Assembly: GCA_018240895.1 (NCBI GenBank)
Contig: JAFEEX010000039.1
Coordinates: 1 to 63,066, forward strand
DNA length: 63,066 nt
Reading direction: 5' to 3'
DNA from: Pseudomonadota bacterium
GTDB taxonomy: Bacteria; Pseudomonadota; Alphaproteobacteria; Sphingomonadales; Sphingomonadaceae
The translations under genes were made by a program, and so were the position numbers. This document shows positions 29,908-39,008 of this stretch, piece by piece. Below the pieces are notes generated by a model. That model was not told the origin of the DNA, did not search any database, and saw only the letters and a list, made by a program, of their open reading frames with translations. Every line of letters starts with the position of its first letter. Position 1 is the stretch's first letter.

Positions 29908-30843
29908 TCAAAGCTCCTTGGCGAGCGTTTCAATGTCAGCCATGCCGACCACGCTGGTAACGGTCACATCGTCAACAGTACGCCCGATCATCGGGCCGAG
30001 CACCTTTCCGCCCAGCTCGACGAACTTGTCGGCTCCCGCGTCCTTCATGGCGATCACGCTTTCGCGCCAGCGGACCCGGCCGCAGACCTGTTCGATCAGC
30101 AGGCGGCGCACCTCGACAGGATCGGTCACCATCGCGGCAGTGACGTTGGCATACAGCGGCACCCGCAGCGCATCAGGCGGGGTTGCGCCCAACGCCTGCG
30201 CCATGGCATCGGCGGCGGGCTGCATCAGCGGGCAGTGGAACGGGGCCGAAACCGGCAAGGCCACGCCGCGCTTGATTCCGAAATCCTTGACCAGCGCAAT
30301 TGCCCGATCGATCGCGCCCTTGTGGCCCGACAGCACCACCTGTCCGGGATCATTATCATTGGCGACGGTGCAGACTTCCCCTTCGGCAGCGGCATCGGCC
30401 AGGGCCTGCGCCTTGTCGATGTCCGCACCCAGCAGCGCGCACATCGCGCCCAGCCCCACCGGCACCGCCGCCTGCATCGCTTGCCCGCGCAGCTTGAGCA
30501 GGCGCGCCGTATCGGCCAGGCTGAACGCACCAGCGGCGCAAAGCGCGGTATATTCCCCCAGGCTGTGCCCGGCGACGAAATCGGCCTTGCCGGCCAGCGC
30601 CATTCCGCCTTCCTGTTCCAGCACCCGCAACACGGCGATAGCATTGGCCATAATCGCCGGCTGGGCGTTTTCGGTGAGGGTCAGGGCATCATCCGGCCCG
30701 TCGCGCATGATTGCGGACAATTTCTGGCCCAGCGCATCATCCACTTCCTCAAACACCTGGCGGGCGGCCGGGCTGGCCTGCGTCAGTTCAACGCCCATAC
30801 CCACCTTCTGGCTGCCCTGCCCCGGAAAAACGAATGCGCGCAT
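29908..30843 (-). CDS. fabD: Malonyl-CoA:ACP transacylase
   Basis: 311 residues from ATG 30843 (MRAFVFPGQGSQKVGMG). A second ATG at 30852 immediately abuts the AAGGAGG Shine-Dalgarno, so 30843 with a 9-base spacing is preferred. The nucleophile is in GHSLGEYTALCAAG, and QPAIMANAIAVL and the C-terminal ELGGKVLGPMI match FabD. It loads malonyl onto ACP for fatty acid elongation. First gene of the fabD-fabG pair. Confidence 0.95.
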   Translation of the reverse strand: MRAFVFPGQGSQKVGMGVELTQASPAARQVFEEVDDALGQKLSAIMRDGPDDALTLTENAQPAIMANAIAVLRVLEQEGGMALAGKADFVAGHSLGEYTALCAAGAFSLADTARLLKLRGQAMQAAVPVGLGAMCALLGADIDKAQALADAAAEGEVCTVANDNDPGQVVLSGHKGAIDRAIALVKDFGIKRGVALPVSAPFHCPLMQPAADAMAQALGATPPDALRVPLYANVTAAMVTDPVEVRRLLIEQVCGRVRWRESVIAMKDAGADKFVELGGKVLGPMIGRTVDDVTVTSVVGMADIETLAKEL

Positions 30844-30873
30844 CGTGATCATCCTCCTTCTTGGCGGGGGCGG

Positions 30874-31698
30874 TTATGTTGCCGTGCCGGGGCGTGCAAG
30901 CCCGAACGGCACGATCTTGTTGGCAATATCATGCCCGATGTCCGCGCGGCCCAGATAGGCAATCGCGTGCCGATCGCACCAGTGCCGGGCGATTTCCTCT
31001 ACCTCATGCCCGAATGCGATGTCGTTTTCCGGCACATCGCTGATCCGGCCAAGCCGCAACCCGGCGGCCCCGCCCAGATGTGCGGTGACATGGAAGAACA
31101 GCCGGTCAACCGCGTAAAGGTATTCCGAAACTTCCTCCACCATCACCACGTGACGCGTCAGACCGGGCATCAACGGCGTGCCGCAAACCATCGCCAGGGT
31201 GATCAGGTTGAAAGCCACGGCGGGGTGATCACCGATTGACGGCTCTATTCCGCCGGTTTCTCCCGCCAGAAATCCCAGTGTCCGGCGCACCGCCTCTTCG
31301 CCCCCGGCACGGCGAATGTCGGCAGGCATCGGTGCGTGAACCGCGTGCCCAATCCGGTTGCGGTAAAGCCCGGCAAGCAGGGTTCCGCCATCGGAATAGG
31401 CCAGATAGGTCTTGTTTTCCGCCGCCTTGTCCAGCCGCGCCAGCGCATCTTCCACCACCCGCGCCGCGCCATATCCGCCCCGCGCGGCCCATACCGCATC
31501 GAAAGACGGGTCGTTCGCGCATTCGACTAGAGCTTCTATCCGCTGGGCATCGCTGCCCGCAAAGTGCCCGTCGGACAGGAAGCATTGCGGGTGAAAATGC
31601 AGTTCGATCCCGGGATATTCGTCGGCCAGGGCCAGAACGCGCGCCGCGTCCTGTTCGGTGATCGCTCTGGAAGGGGCGCAGATGGCAACGCGTGGCAT
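30874..31698 (-). CDS. LD-carboxypeptidase (peptidase family S66)
   Basis: 274 residues from ATG 31698 (MPRVAICAPSRAI). The frame extends upstream, but that portion overlaps the divergent mpl gene and is unlike the family. S66 motifs: AARGGYGAAR and nucleophile Ser in YLAYSDGGTLL, and a C-terminal GHEVEEIARHWCDRHAIAYL region with the conserved glutamate/histidine neighbourhood. Family members trim the terminal D-Ala from murein tetrapeptides in the cytoplasm. It is divergent from a Mur ligase (mpl) with a 70-base gap, which supports a role in peptidoglycan recycling. Confidence 0.85.
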   Translation of the reverse strand: MPRVAICAPSRAITEQDAARVLALADEYPGIELHFHPQCFLSDGHFAGSDAQRIEALVECANDPSFDAVWAARGGYGAARVVEDALARLDKAAENKTYLAYSDGGTLLAGLYRNRIGHAVHAPMPADIRRAGGEEAVRRTLGFLAGETGGIEPSIGDHPAVAFNLITLAMVCGTPLMPGLTRHVVMVEEVSEYLYAVDRLFFHVTAHLGGAAGLRLGRISDVPENDIAFGHEVEEIARHWCDRHAIAYLGRADIGHDIANKIVPFGLARPGTAT

Positions 31699-31768
31699 GG
31701 ACCTTCCTAACCCGGTTGCGCTGGCAGGCCCAGTTGTCTTTTTGAACCGGGCCGCATACCTCAGCGCG

Positions 31769-33178
31769 ATGGATGATCTGACATCGCACCCCTGGTTCTT
31801 CGCCGGCATCGGCGGCTCTGGCATGTTGCCCCTTGCCCTGATCCTCAAGGCTTCGGGCGCAACTGTCGCCGGATCGGACCGCAGCCGCGATCAGGGCCGC
31901 ACGCCGGAAAAATTTGCCTGGCTGGAAAGCCTGGGCTTCGATCTCTATCCGCAGGACGGCAGCGGGATTGTTTCGCCCGCGCAAACGCTGATCGCCTCCG
32001 CCGCGGTGGAAGATACCGTGCCAGAAATGGTGCGCGCCCGCGAACTGGGCAATGCGCGGATGAGCCGGGCCGAACTGCTCGCCGCCCTGTTCAACGCCGC
32101 GCCCACCGGGATCGCCATTGGCGGGACCAGCGGCAAAAGCACCGTGACCGGAATGACCGGCTGGATCATGGACCGCGCAGGCCGCGATCCGACGATCATG
32201 AACGGCGCGGTGATGAAGAACTACGCCGGGCCTGATGCGCCGTTTGCCAGCGCCCGGGTTGGCGGCGGGGCGGTGTTCGTTTCCGAGGTGGATGAAAGCG
32301 ACGGTTCGATTGCGCTTTACCGGCCCAAGGTGGCCGTGCTGCTCAACGTCAGCCTTGATCATAAAAGCCTTGAGGAACTGCGTGTATTGTTTGGCGATTT
32401 TCTTGCCCATTCCGAAGTTGCTGCAATCAATCTTGACGATGCCGAGGCGGCGGCCCTTTCCCCCCGCGCCCGCGCGTCTGTCAGTTTCGGGATAGCCGGC
32501 ACGCAGGCCGCGATCGGCATTGTTCCCGGCTCGATCGAAGAGCGGACAACGGGGCTTGGTGCAACCGTGATCGACCGGCGAGACGGATCGACGCACAGGC
32601 TCGATCTAAAGGTTCCGGGGCGCCACAACCTCTCCAATGCCCTTGCCGCGATAGCCGCCAGCAACGCGGCCGGCGTGCCGGTGGCGCAGGCGGTGGGGGC
32701 GCTGGGCGGCTTTACCGGCCTCGCACGCCGTTTCGACATCGTTGGCACCAGCCCATCGGGAATCACGGTGATCGACGATTTCGGCCACAACCCGGACAAG
32801 GTTTCCGCCACCCTCGCCACGCTGAAGGCGCATCCCGGGCGGGTGATCGCCTTCTTCCAGCCGCACGGCTATGGCCCGCTGCGGCAGATGGGGCACGAAC
32901 TGGCAGAGGTTTTCGCCCGGATGCTGGGGCCGGATGATCGCACCATCCTGTGCGATCCGGTCTATTTCGGCGGCACGGTTGACCGCAGCGAGGGGAGCGA
33001 GCGGATTGTCGAACTGATCCGCGCCGCAGGCGGGCAGGCCGACTATATCCCTGCCCGCGATGCCTGCGGGGGCCGCATGGTAGAACTGGCCGCACCCGGC
33101 GACCGGATCGTGATCATGGGGGCCAGGGACGATACGCTAAGCCAGTTTGCCCGCGATGTGCTGGCACGTCTCGGATAA
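31769..33178 (+). CDS. mpl: Mpl-type murein peptide ligase (UDP-MurNAc:tripeptide ligase)
   Basis: 469 residues from ATG 31769 (MDDLTSHPWFFAGIGGSGMLPLALI); upstream ATGs exist but reach into the divergent gene. Mur ligase features: IGGTSGKSTVTGM P-loop, SEVDESDGSI, VSLDHKSLEELR, LKVPGRHNLSNALAA and DDFGHNPDKVSATL. Mpl attaches recovered L-Ala-gamma-D-Glu-meso-Dap to UDP-MurNAc. MurC is the main alternative, but pairing with an LD-carboxypeptidase rather than the dcw cluster favours Mpl. Confidence 0.8.
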   Translation: MDDLTSHPWFFAGIGGSGMLPLALILKASGATVAGSDRSRDQGRTPEKFAWLESLGFDLYPQDGSGIVSPAQTLIASAAVEDTVPEMVRARELGNARMSRAELLAALFNAAPTGIAIGGTSGKSTVTGMTGWIMDRAGRDPTIMNGAVMKNYAGPDAPFASARVGGGAVFVSEVDESDGSIALYRPKVAVLLNVSLDHKSLEELRVLFGDFLAHSEVAAINLDDAEAAALSPRARASVSFGIAGTQAAIGIVPGSIEERTTGLGATVIDRRDGSTHRLDLKVPGRHNLSNALAAIAASNAAGVPVAQAVGALGGFTGLARRFDIVGTSPSGITVIDDFGHNPDKVSATLATLKAHPGRVIAFFQPHGYGPLRQMGHELAEVFARMLGPDDRTILCDPVYFGGTVDRSEGSERIVELIRAAGGQADYIPARDACGGRMVELAAPGDRIVIMGARDDTLSQFARDVLARLG

Positions 33179-33212
33179 GCGAGTGACATAATTCGTCTCA
33201 TTTTGACACTGT

Positions 33213-33282
33213 TTGAATATTCCATTGCTAACCTGACCGAACGCGAGTTGAATATTCCATTGCTAACCTGACCGAACGCGAG
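33213..33282. repeat. Perfect 35-bp tandem duplication before the PEP-CTERM gene
   Basis: 33213-33247 and 33248-33282 are identical (start TTGAATATTCC, end ACGCGAG). It lies in the short leader between mpl and the PEP-CTERM gene; a TTGACA is just upstream at 33203-33208. The repeat ends 45 bases before the start codon. No coding potential. Confidence 0.97.
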
Positions 33283-33326
33283 CAAGGTTCTGTTAATCAT
33301 AAGGAGCGATCGACGGAGAGGATAAC

Positions 33327-34283
33327 GTGGCAAACAAGGCACTGCATTTGGCGGCAATGGCTGCCATTTTCACCGCACCATGCGCATATGCCGGGCCAGT
33401 AGTTGGCGGCTATACCTTTACCGGAGCAAACGCCACGCCGGGCACTCCAAGTGCCTTCACTTTCAACCGTAACGTGACTTTCGATGGAACCCTTGCCAGT
33501 TCCAGCGCCAGCCAGGGAACAGGTACGAGCACTGCGGCACAATCGCAAAGCAATGTCTGGGTCAACCGATTGGCAGTTCAATCAGATTCGACAGTAGGCG
33601 CTGTAATCGGCGGCGGTGTCAGTATGTTTGCTGTAAACCAGCGGATAACTGGCGATCCTGGCCTTGCAACGATCAGCTATACCTTCGCGCTGGACGGATC
33701 GTTTTCGCCTGGGTCGGACAGTCACCTTCCTTCCCAGTTTACCGGGCAACAGTCCTTGTTTTTCTATCTTCTCGCTTACAGCGGGCAGGCGGTTGGTCTG
33801 TCGCAGGGCTATGATCCATACGGATGGTATTTCCGCTTCGATTCGACCTTGGGGTACGCCACGCCCAACCGCTCGCCTGGCAGCCCCGGATATGTCAGCA
33901 CGATTGGTCCATGGCTGGCCGCGACCGCAGGCTGTTTCGGATCTGATACGCGGTGCACACAAGGTGGCATCTTCAACGACCAACGCACGATTACCTTCTC
34001 TGTGCCAACCAATCAGGACTATTATATTCTCGGTTTCCTGGCTGCGCAGACCGACGGACAGGCCGATTTCTTTCACACCGCCAAGCTGCAAACCGTCACC
34101 CTTGACCCCAAGTTCGATCTGGTTTCGGATGATGGTGGCGCTCTGGTTCGTGGTGCGAACGGCGGATTCAGTCTTTTGAGCACTGTTCCCGAACCGGCAA
34201 CGTGGATAACACTGATCACCGGTTTTGCCATCATGGGGTTAGGGTTGCGCGCACGTCAGCGCCGCCCTCTGCAGGCACGGTAG
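33327..34283 (+). CDS. PEP-CTERM sorted exported protein
   Basis: 318 residues. GTG 33327 gives a signal peptide (ALHLAAMAAIFTAPCAYA, cut near residue 22). The middle is a serine/threonine/glycine-rich beta-type exported domain without a recognised enzyme motif; cysteines occur late (GCFGSDTRC). The C-terminus is a classic sorting tail: VPEPATW, a hydrophobic stretch (ITLITGFAIMGLGL) and a basic RARQRR. This is recognised by an exosortase, as common in sphingomonads. No exosortase gene is in the window. A 35-bp tandem duplication is in its leader. Confidence 0.85.
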   Translation: MANKALHLAAMAAIFTAPCAYAGPVVGGYTFTGANATPGTPSAFTFNRNVTFDGTLASSSASQGTGTSTAAQSQSNVWVNRLAVQSDSTVGAVIGGGVSMFAVNQRITGDPGLATISYTFALDGSFSPGSDSHLPSQFTGQQSLFFYLLAYSGQAVGLSQGYDPYGWYFRFDSTLGYATPNRSPGSPGYVSTIGPWLAATAGCFGSDTRCTQGGIFNDQRTITFSVPTNQDYYILGFLAAQTDGQADFFHTAKLQTVTLDPKFDLVSDDGGALVRGANGGFSLLSTVPEPATWITLITGFAIMGLGLRARQRRPLQAR

Positions 34284-34297
34284 CCTTAACCCCTGCC

Positions 34298-35245
34298 CTA
34301 ACCGTGGGCTCCGACCTTGAGTTTCAGCACCTTGTGGATGATGAAGGCCACGATCACGCCCAGCACCAGCCCGATCAGCGCCGACAGCGCGGCATAGGTC
34401 AGCCAGCCCAGCGCCCCGCCCAGTGGCCCCGCCGCGTGTTCCACGGCGTGCTGAACGCCGTGCGCCAATCCGGCTGGCCCGTGAATGCCAAGTTCGTCCA
34501 GCCCGTGCAGCACTATCCCGCCGCCAACCCACATCATCGCCAGGGTGCCGATCGCCGATAGCGCCGACATGATCACCGGCATGGCGCGCAGCAACAGCCG
34601 CCCCAGCGCCCTGGCTGCGGTTCCGCCGCGCCGGGTCAGTTCAAGGCCGATGTCGTCCATCTTCACGATCAGCGCCACCGCGCCATAGACCCCGGCGGTG
34701 ATCGCTATCCCGACAAGGGCAAGGATGATCGCGCGGCTCAACAGCGGCTCACCCGCCACTTCGGCCAGGGCGATTGCCATGATCTCTGCCGAAAGGATCA
34801 GATCGGTCCGCACCGCCCCGGAAACGCGCTGGCGTTCAAATTCGGCAACGTCGGTAATCTGGTCATCCAGGGTTTCGCCATGTTCGGCCCCGCCCAGCTT
34901 TTCCATCACCTTTTCCGCGCCTTCATAGCACAGGAACAGGCCGCCGATCATCAGCAGCGGGGTGATTGCCCAGGGCAGAAATTCGCTGAGCAGCAGTGCG
35001 CCGGGCAGCAGCAGGATCAGCTTGTTGCGCAGCGATCCCTTGGCAATCTGCCAGATGATCGGCAGTTCGCGGTCCGGGGTGAAATCGGTGACATAACTCG
35101 GCGTCACCGCCGCATCGTCGATCACCACGCCCGCCGCCTTCGATCCGGCCTTGGCCGCGGCAGCACCGACATCGTCAAGCGAGGCAGCCGCAGCCTTGGC
35201 GATTACCGCCACGTCATCAAGCAGGGCAACAAGGCCAGAGGGCAT
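34298..35245 (-). CDS. DUF808 (YedI-like) membrane protein
   Basis: 315 residues starting MPSGLVALLDDVAVIAKAAAASLDDVGAAAAKAGSKAAGVVIDDAAVTP, which is a signature beginning for DUF808. About five membrane helices follow (LILLLPGALLLSEFLPWAI, LLMIGGLFLCYEG, IILALVGIAITAGVYG, and two C-terminal glycine/alanine-rich spans). The function of the family is unknown. It is convergent with the PEP-CTERM gene, with 14 bases between stops. Confidence 0.85.
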   Translation of the reverse strand: MPSGLVALLDDVAVIAKAAAASLDDVGAAAAKAGSKAAGVVIDDAAVTPSYVTDFTPDRELPIIWQIAKGSLRNKLILLLPGALLLSEFLPWAITPLLMIGGLFLCYEGAEKVMEKLGGAEHGETLDDQITDVAEFERQRVSGAVRTDLILSAEIMAIALAEVAGEPLLSRAIILALVGIAITAGVYGAVALIVKMDDIGLELTRRGGTAARALGRLLLRAMPVIMSALSAIGTLAMMWVGGGIVLHGLDELGIHGPAGLAHGVQHAVEHAAGPLGGALGWLTYAALSALIGLVLGVIVAFIIHKVLKLKVGAHG

Positions 35246-35486
35246 TTTGGGAGTGTCTCCATGTGAAACCGGGCCGCCTGCCTAGGAGAGAGTGCCAGTC
35301 CTGATCAAGCGATTAGCGAAGCCCCCCGCTTGCCCCGCGCCCGCATCACCAGCCTTGCATTTCCCGGCAAAGCCGTTAAGGGCCGCCGCTTCCGGGTGCG
35401 AATCCGGGAACTAGAAGAAAGCCGGAGGGGCCCCGCAATCGTGCGGATCAGCCAGCGATCGGTTACCAGAGATAAAGGAAGCTGCC

Positions 35487-35849
35487 GTGGCTCTATATGA
35501 GCACGTGTTCCTGGCACGCCAGGATCTCAGCCAGGCGCAGGTCGATGCGCTGGCTGCCACCGCCACCGAAATCGTCGAAGCCAATCAGGGCAAGGTCACC
35601 AAGACCGAGACCTGGGGCCTCAAGAACCTTGCTTACAAGATCAAGCGCAACCGCAAGGCGCACTTCGTAATGCTCAACATCGAGGCCCCCGCGGGCACCG
35701 TTGCCGAGCTGGAACGCCAGACCGCGATCAACGAAGACGTGATCCGCTGGCTGACCGTGCGCGTTGACGAGCATGAAGCCGGCCCGTCAGTCCAGATGCG
35801 CAAGAATGAGCGCGAGCGCACCAAGCGCCGCGAACGCGAGGAGTTCTAA
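35487..35849 (+). CDS. rpsF: 30S ribosomal protein S6
   Basis: 120 residues from GTG 35487, with AAGGAAG in front of it. [22 protein letters not shown] and [26 protein letters not shown] are typical S6. S6 binds S18 on the 30S platform. First gene of rpsF-rpsR-rplI. The 240-base leader (35246-35486) contains GC-rich inverted segments that could serve an S6:S18 feedback site, but I cannot draw a firm structure. Confidence 0.97.
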   Translation: MALYEHVFLARQDLSQAQVDALAATATEIVEANQGKVTKTETWGLKNLAYKIKRNRKAHFVMLNIEAPAGTVAELERQTAINEDVIRWLTVRVDEHEAGPSVQMRKNERERTKRREREEF

Positions 35850-35852
35850 GCC

Positions 35853-36077
35853 ATGGCCCGCGCATTTTTCCGCCGCCGCAAGAGCTGCCCGTTCTCGGGC
35901 AAGAACGCGCCGAAGATCGATTACAAGGACACCCGCCTGCTTCAGAACTATATGTCTGAACGCGGCAAGATCGTGCCCAGCCGGATTACCGCCGTTTCTG
36001 CCAAGAAGCAGCGCGAACTGGGCCAGGCGATCAAGCGTGCCCGCCATCTGGGCCTGCTGCCCTACCTCGTGAAGTAA
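35853..36077 (+). CDS. rpsR: 30S ribosomal protein S18
   Basis: 74 residues, basic, with the conserved core [51 protein letters not shown]18 pairs with S6 in the small subunit. It begins 3 bases after rpsF. The CPFSG segment near the N-terminus has one cysteine, so no zinc site is apparent. Confidence 0.97.
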   Translation: MARAFFRRRKSCPFSGKNAPKIDYKDTRLLQNYMSERGKIVPSRITAVSAKKQRELGQAIKRARHLGLLPYLVK

Positions 36078-36090
36078 GGGGAGAAGGACC

Positions 36091-36696
36091 ATGGATATCA
36101 TCCTCCTCGAACGGATCGAGAAGCTGGGCACCATTGGCGATGTCGTCACCGTCAAGGACGGCTACGCCCGCAATTTCCTGCTGCCCAACAAGAAGGCGCT
36201 GCGCGCCAACGACGCCAACCGCAAGGTCTTCGAAGCCAACCGCGCCAAGATCGAGGCTGACAACGCCTCGCGCCGGGGTGAGGCCGAGAAGCACGCCGGC
36301 AATGTTGAGGGCAAGTCGGTTATCCTGATCCGCGCCTCGTCGAATGCCGGCCATCTTTATGGCTCGGTTTCGGTGCGCGATATCGTTGACGCGCTCAATG
36401 CTGACGGCGCTGACGTGACCAAGGCGATGATCGTGCTGGAACGCCCGATCAAGACCATCGGCGTGTTTGACGTGAAGGTTGCGCTGCATCCTGAAGTCGC
36501 CGTAACGGTCAAGGTCAACGTCGCCCGCTCGCCCGACGAGGCCGAGCAGCAGGCAGCCGGCGTTGATGTCATCGCCGCGATGTTCGAAGACGACGCTGCA
36601 GAGGCCGCCGCCGCTGCCGGTGAATTCGAAGCTGGCAACGGTGAAGACATCGAAGCGGAAGCTCCGGCTGCCACCGAGGAAGCTGGCGAAGCCTGA
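36091..36696 (+). CDS. rplI: 50S ribosomal protein L9
   Basis: 201 residues: the L9 N-terminal domain (MDIILLERIEKLGTIGDVVTVKDGYARNFLLP), the long helix and the C-terminal domain (LYGSVSVRDIVDAL). The acidic Ala/Glu-rich tail after residue 150 is longer than in most bacteria, as often in alphaproteobacteria. SD GGGGAGAAGG precedes the ATG. Followed by a strong terminator at 36725-36748. Confidence 0.97.
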   Translation: MDIILLERIEKLGTIGDVVTVKDGYARNFLLPNKKALRANDANRKVFEANRAKIEADNASRRGEAEKHAGNVEGKSVILIRASSNAGHLYGSVSVRDIVDALNADGADVTKAMIVLERPIKTIGVFDVKVALHPEVAVTVKVNVARSPDEAEQQAAGVDVIAAMFEDDAAEAAAAAGEFEAGNGEDIEAEAPAATEEAGEA

Positions 36697-36724
36697 GGCT
36701 TTCACGCCCTTTCGCAAATGTTCA

Positions 36725-36748
36725 GGGGGCGCTTCGGCGCCCCCTTTT
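36725..36748 (+). terminator. Intrinsic terminator of rpsF-rpsR-rplI
   Basis: An 8-bp perfect stem GGGGGCGC/GCGCCCCC closed by a TTCG tetraloop, followed by TTTT. It is 28 bases after the rplI stop. Confidence 0.92.
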
Positions 36749-36846
36749 CGTTCACTGATCGCGCGCATCTGTTCGTGTCGGCCAGCGGCGGTCGCCCAAT
36801 CCGCCCTGTCATTGAAATGTCGCACTGCTGGCAGTATAGGCCCGCG

Positions 36847-38280
36847 ATGCAACCAACAGAAAAGATCATCGCGGAACTGGTCCGCGTTTACGACGCCGCC
36901 GTTTCCACCCTGCGTGCGGATATTGCCGCTTACGCAGCTGCGGGCACGCTCCCACCACCGGAACGCCGCACCTCTCACGCCTGGTGCTATCCCGAATTGC
37001 GGGTCATCTATCACGGGATCGAAACCCGGCCTGATCTGGCCCGTGCCTTTGGCCGGCTGGCGCACGACGGCAGCTTCAGCACCACGGTAACCCGGCCAGA
37101 ACTGTTTGCCGATTACCTGTCCGAACAGATCGACCTGCTGCGCAACGATTACGAGATCGAAATCGAAGTCGGCCGGTCCGCGCAAGAAATCCCCTTTCCT
37201 TATGTGATCGACGCCAGCACCGGGCTGGGCGCGATCAGCCCGGGCGCGCTGGCCCGGCATTTTCCGGCCACCGAACTGGCGATGATCGGTGATGAGCTGG
37301 CCGACGGGGTGGCCGTGGACGGGATGGACGAAATGATCCCGCTCGCGCTGTTTGACGGGCTGCGGACCGATTTCAGTCTGGCCCGCCTTGCCCACTACAC
37401 CGGCACCGCGCCCGAGCATTTCCAGCGCTATATCCTGTTCACCAACTATCACCGCTATGTCGATGAATTCGTTGACTGGGCGGGCGAACAACTGGGCAAG
37501 GACGGCTACACCGCCCTGTCCGGCGCTGGCGGGCTTTACCTTGATGAAGCGACTGGCAATGCGCGCGAGCGGATGTCTGACACCGCATGGCGGCGGCACC
37601 AGATGCCGGCCTATCACCTGATGCGCCCGGACCACTCGGGCATTACGCTGGTCAACATCGGCGTTGGCCCGTCAAACGCCAAGACCATCTGTGATCACCT
37701 TGCCGTGCTGCGGCCCGAGGCCTGGCTGATGATCGGCCATTGCGGCGGGCTCCGCGATACGCAAAAGATCGGCGATTTCGTTCTTGCCCACGCCTATCTG
37801 CGCGACGATCATGTGCTCGATCCGGTTCTGCCGCCGGAGATTCCGATTCCGGCCATTGCCGAAGTCCAGATCGCGCTCGCCCGCGCTGCCGAAATGGTCA
37901 GCGGCGATGTTGGTGCCAACCTGAAAAAACGGATGCGCACCGGCACCGTCGCCACCACCGATGATCGCAACTGGGAACTGCGCTATACCCAATCGGCCCG
38001 GCGATTGAGCCAGTCACGCGCGATCGGGATTGACATGGAAAGCGCCACCATCGCCGCCCAGGGCTATCGCTTTCGTGTGCCCTATGGAACGCTGCTCTGC
38101 GTGTCGGACAAGCCGCTGCACGGCGAAATCAAGATGCCGGGGCAGGCCAACCGGTTCTATGAAGAAACCATCGCATCGCACCTGTTGATCGGCACGACCA
38201 CGGTCGATCTGCTGCGGGCAGAGGGCGCACGGCTGCACAGCCGCAAGCTGCGCGCCTTTAACGAGCCGCCGTTCCGGTAA
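36847..38280 (+). CDS. amn: AMP nucleosidase
   Basis: Amn cleaves AMP to adenine and ribose 5-phosphate. The 477-residue product from ATG 36847 (MQPTEKIIAELVRVYDAAV) has the N-terminal Amn domain (PYVIDASTGLGAISPG, RYILFTNYHRYVDEFV) and the C-terminal phosphorylase-like domain (ITLVNIGVGPSNAKTICDHLAVLRPEAWLMIGHCGGLR and the late GIDMESATIAAQGYRFRVPYGTLLCVSDKPLHGEIK). ATG 36847 is chosen over longer in-frame starts because it opens the conserved domain. Its end overlaps the convergent DUF1971 gene by 23 bases. Confidence 0.93.
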   Translation: MQPTEKIIAELVRVYDAAVSTLRADIAAYAAAGTLPPPERRTSHAWCYPELRVIYHGIETRPDLARAFGRLAHDGSFSTTVTRPELFADYLSEQIDLLRNDYEIEIEVGRSAQEIPFPYVIDASTGLGAISPGALARHFPATELAMIGDELADGVAVDGMDEMIPLALFDGLRTDFSLARLAHYTGTAPEHFQRYILFTNYHRYVDEFVDWAGEQLGKDGYTALSGAGGLYLDEATGNARERMSDTAWRRHQMPAYHLMRPDHSGITLVNIGVGPSNAKTICDHLAVLRPEAWLMIGHCGGLRDTQKIGDFVLAHAYLRDDHVLDPVLPPEIPIPAIAEVQIALARAAEMVSGDVGANLKKRMRTGTVATTDDRNWELRYTQSARRLSQSRAIGIDMESATIAAQGYRFRVPYGTLLCVSDKPLHGEIKMPGQANRFYEETIASHLLIGTTTVDLLRAEGARLHSRKLRAFNEPPFR

Positions 38281-38563
38281 GATCCCGGCGGCGCATGAAG
38301 GTGATGCGGACCGAAAAATCGTCCGTGACCTCCAGATGGTGCGGCGCTTCGGGCAGGATCAGCACCTGATCGCCCGCCGCCAGATCAAGCGGCTCGCTAT
38401 CCGGCTGATCCCAGACGAAGCGCAGCTTTCCCGACAGTACCTCCAGCAGCCCCCAGGCGCCCGGTTTCAGACGATGTTCCGAAAGCAGACCGGCCGGAAG
38501 CGTGGCCCGGCTGAACGGCCCTATCGTGCGATAGGGTTCAAGCTGTTGCAGCGTCTCCGTCAT
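38258..38563 (-). CDS. DUF1971 (YeaR/TehB-like cupin) protein
   Basis: 101 residues from ATG 38563. The core PYRTIGPFSRATLPAGLLSEHRLKPGAWGLLEVLSGKLRF, then LILPEAPHHLEVTDDFSVRITFMR, matches the DUF1971 cupin-like family. In E. coli the relative YeaR is controlled by NsrR and nitrate regulators. Here the gene is the last of three genes divergent from an NsrR-like repressor, so a nitrosative-stress role is likely. It overlaps amn by 23 bases at its 3' end. Confidence 0.78.
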   Translation of the reverse strand: MTETLQQLEPYRTIGPFSRATLPAGLLSEHRLKPGAWGLLEVLSGKLRFVWDQPDSEPLDLAAGDQVLILPEAPHHLEVTDDFSVRITFMRRRDLTGTAAR

Positions 38564-38567
38564 CGCC

Positions 38568-39008
38568 TCACCCGATAAAACCACGAATCACAATCATGGC
38601 CAGGCCAAAGAACGCCAGGCATCCCGGAACGGTCAGAATCTGGGCAGCCACCGCCCCCCGGCTCATTGGTCCGGTCCAGGTCTGCAAATCACCCGTGCCG
38701 CGTTCAAAAGCGGTCGGCCGGTCGGCGGGCTTTTGCGCGAACAGGGCCGATGCCGTGCCGAAATACATCACCGCGAACCCGATGCTGATCACCAGCATGA
38801 ACACAGCCTCCCGATCACGCCCGACGGCAAACATCAGGCCGGTGAAGAATACCGCATATTCCGCAATCATCACGGCCCAAATCCATCCCGGCAATCCGGT
38901 GCCCGCGTTTTCGGGGTGAGCGGGAACCGCCGGTGCCAGGTTTGCGGCTTCGTCCTGTCGGTTGGTGGCAGCGTCTTCAATCTGCAAACGGTCCAGTTCA
39001 TCCAGCAT
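38568..39008 (-). CDS. Small membrane protein, function unknown
   Basis: 146 residues. A polar N-terminus of about 40 residues is followed by three membrane helices (WIWAVMIAEYAVFFTGLMFAV, AVFMLVISIGFAVMYFGTASALFA, AAQILTVPGCLAFFGLAMIVI). No known enzyme or transporter motif. It overlaps the haemoglobin gene by 11 bases and is 4 bases before the DUF1971 gene, so all three are probably one operon under NsrR-like control. Confidence 0.72.
   Translation of the reverse strand: MLDELDRLQIEDAATNRQDEAANLAPAVPAHPENAGTGLPGWIWAVMIAEYAVFFTGLMFAVGRDREAVFMLVISIGFAVMYFGTASALFAQKPADRPTAFERGTGDLQTWTGPMSRGAVAAQILTVPGCLAFFGLAMIVIRGFIG

Noticed and set aside
31229-32596. 455-residue minus-strand open frame
   Set aside because: Antisense to mpl and overlapping the LD-carboxypeptidase in another frame; no recognisable motif.
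33213-33282. CRISPR array
   Set aside because: Only two units, directly abutting with no spacer, and no cas genes in the window.
36031-37635. 534-residue minus-strand open frame
   Set aside because: Antisense to rplI and amn; composition typical of GC-rich shadow frames.
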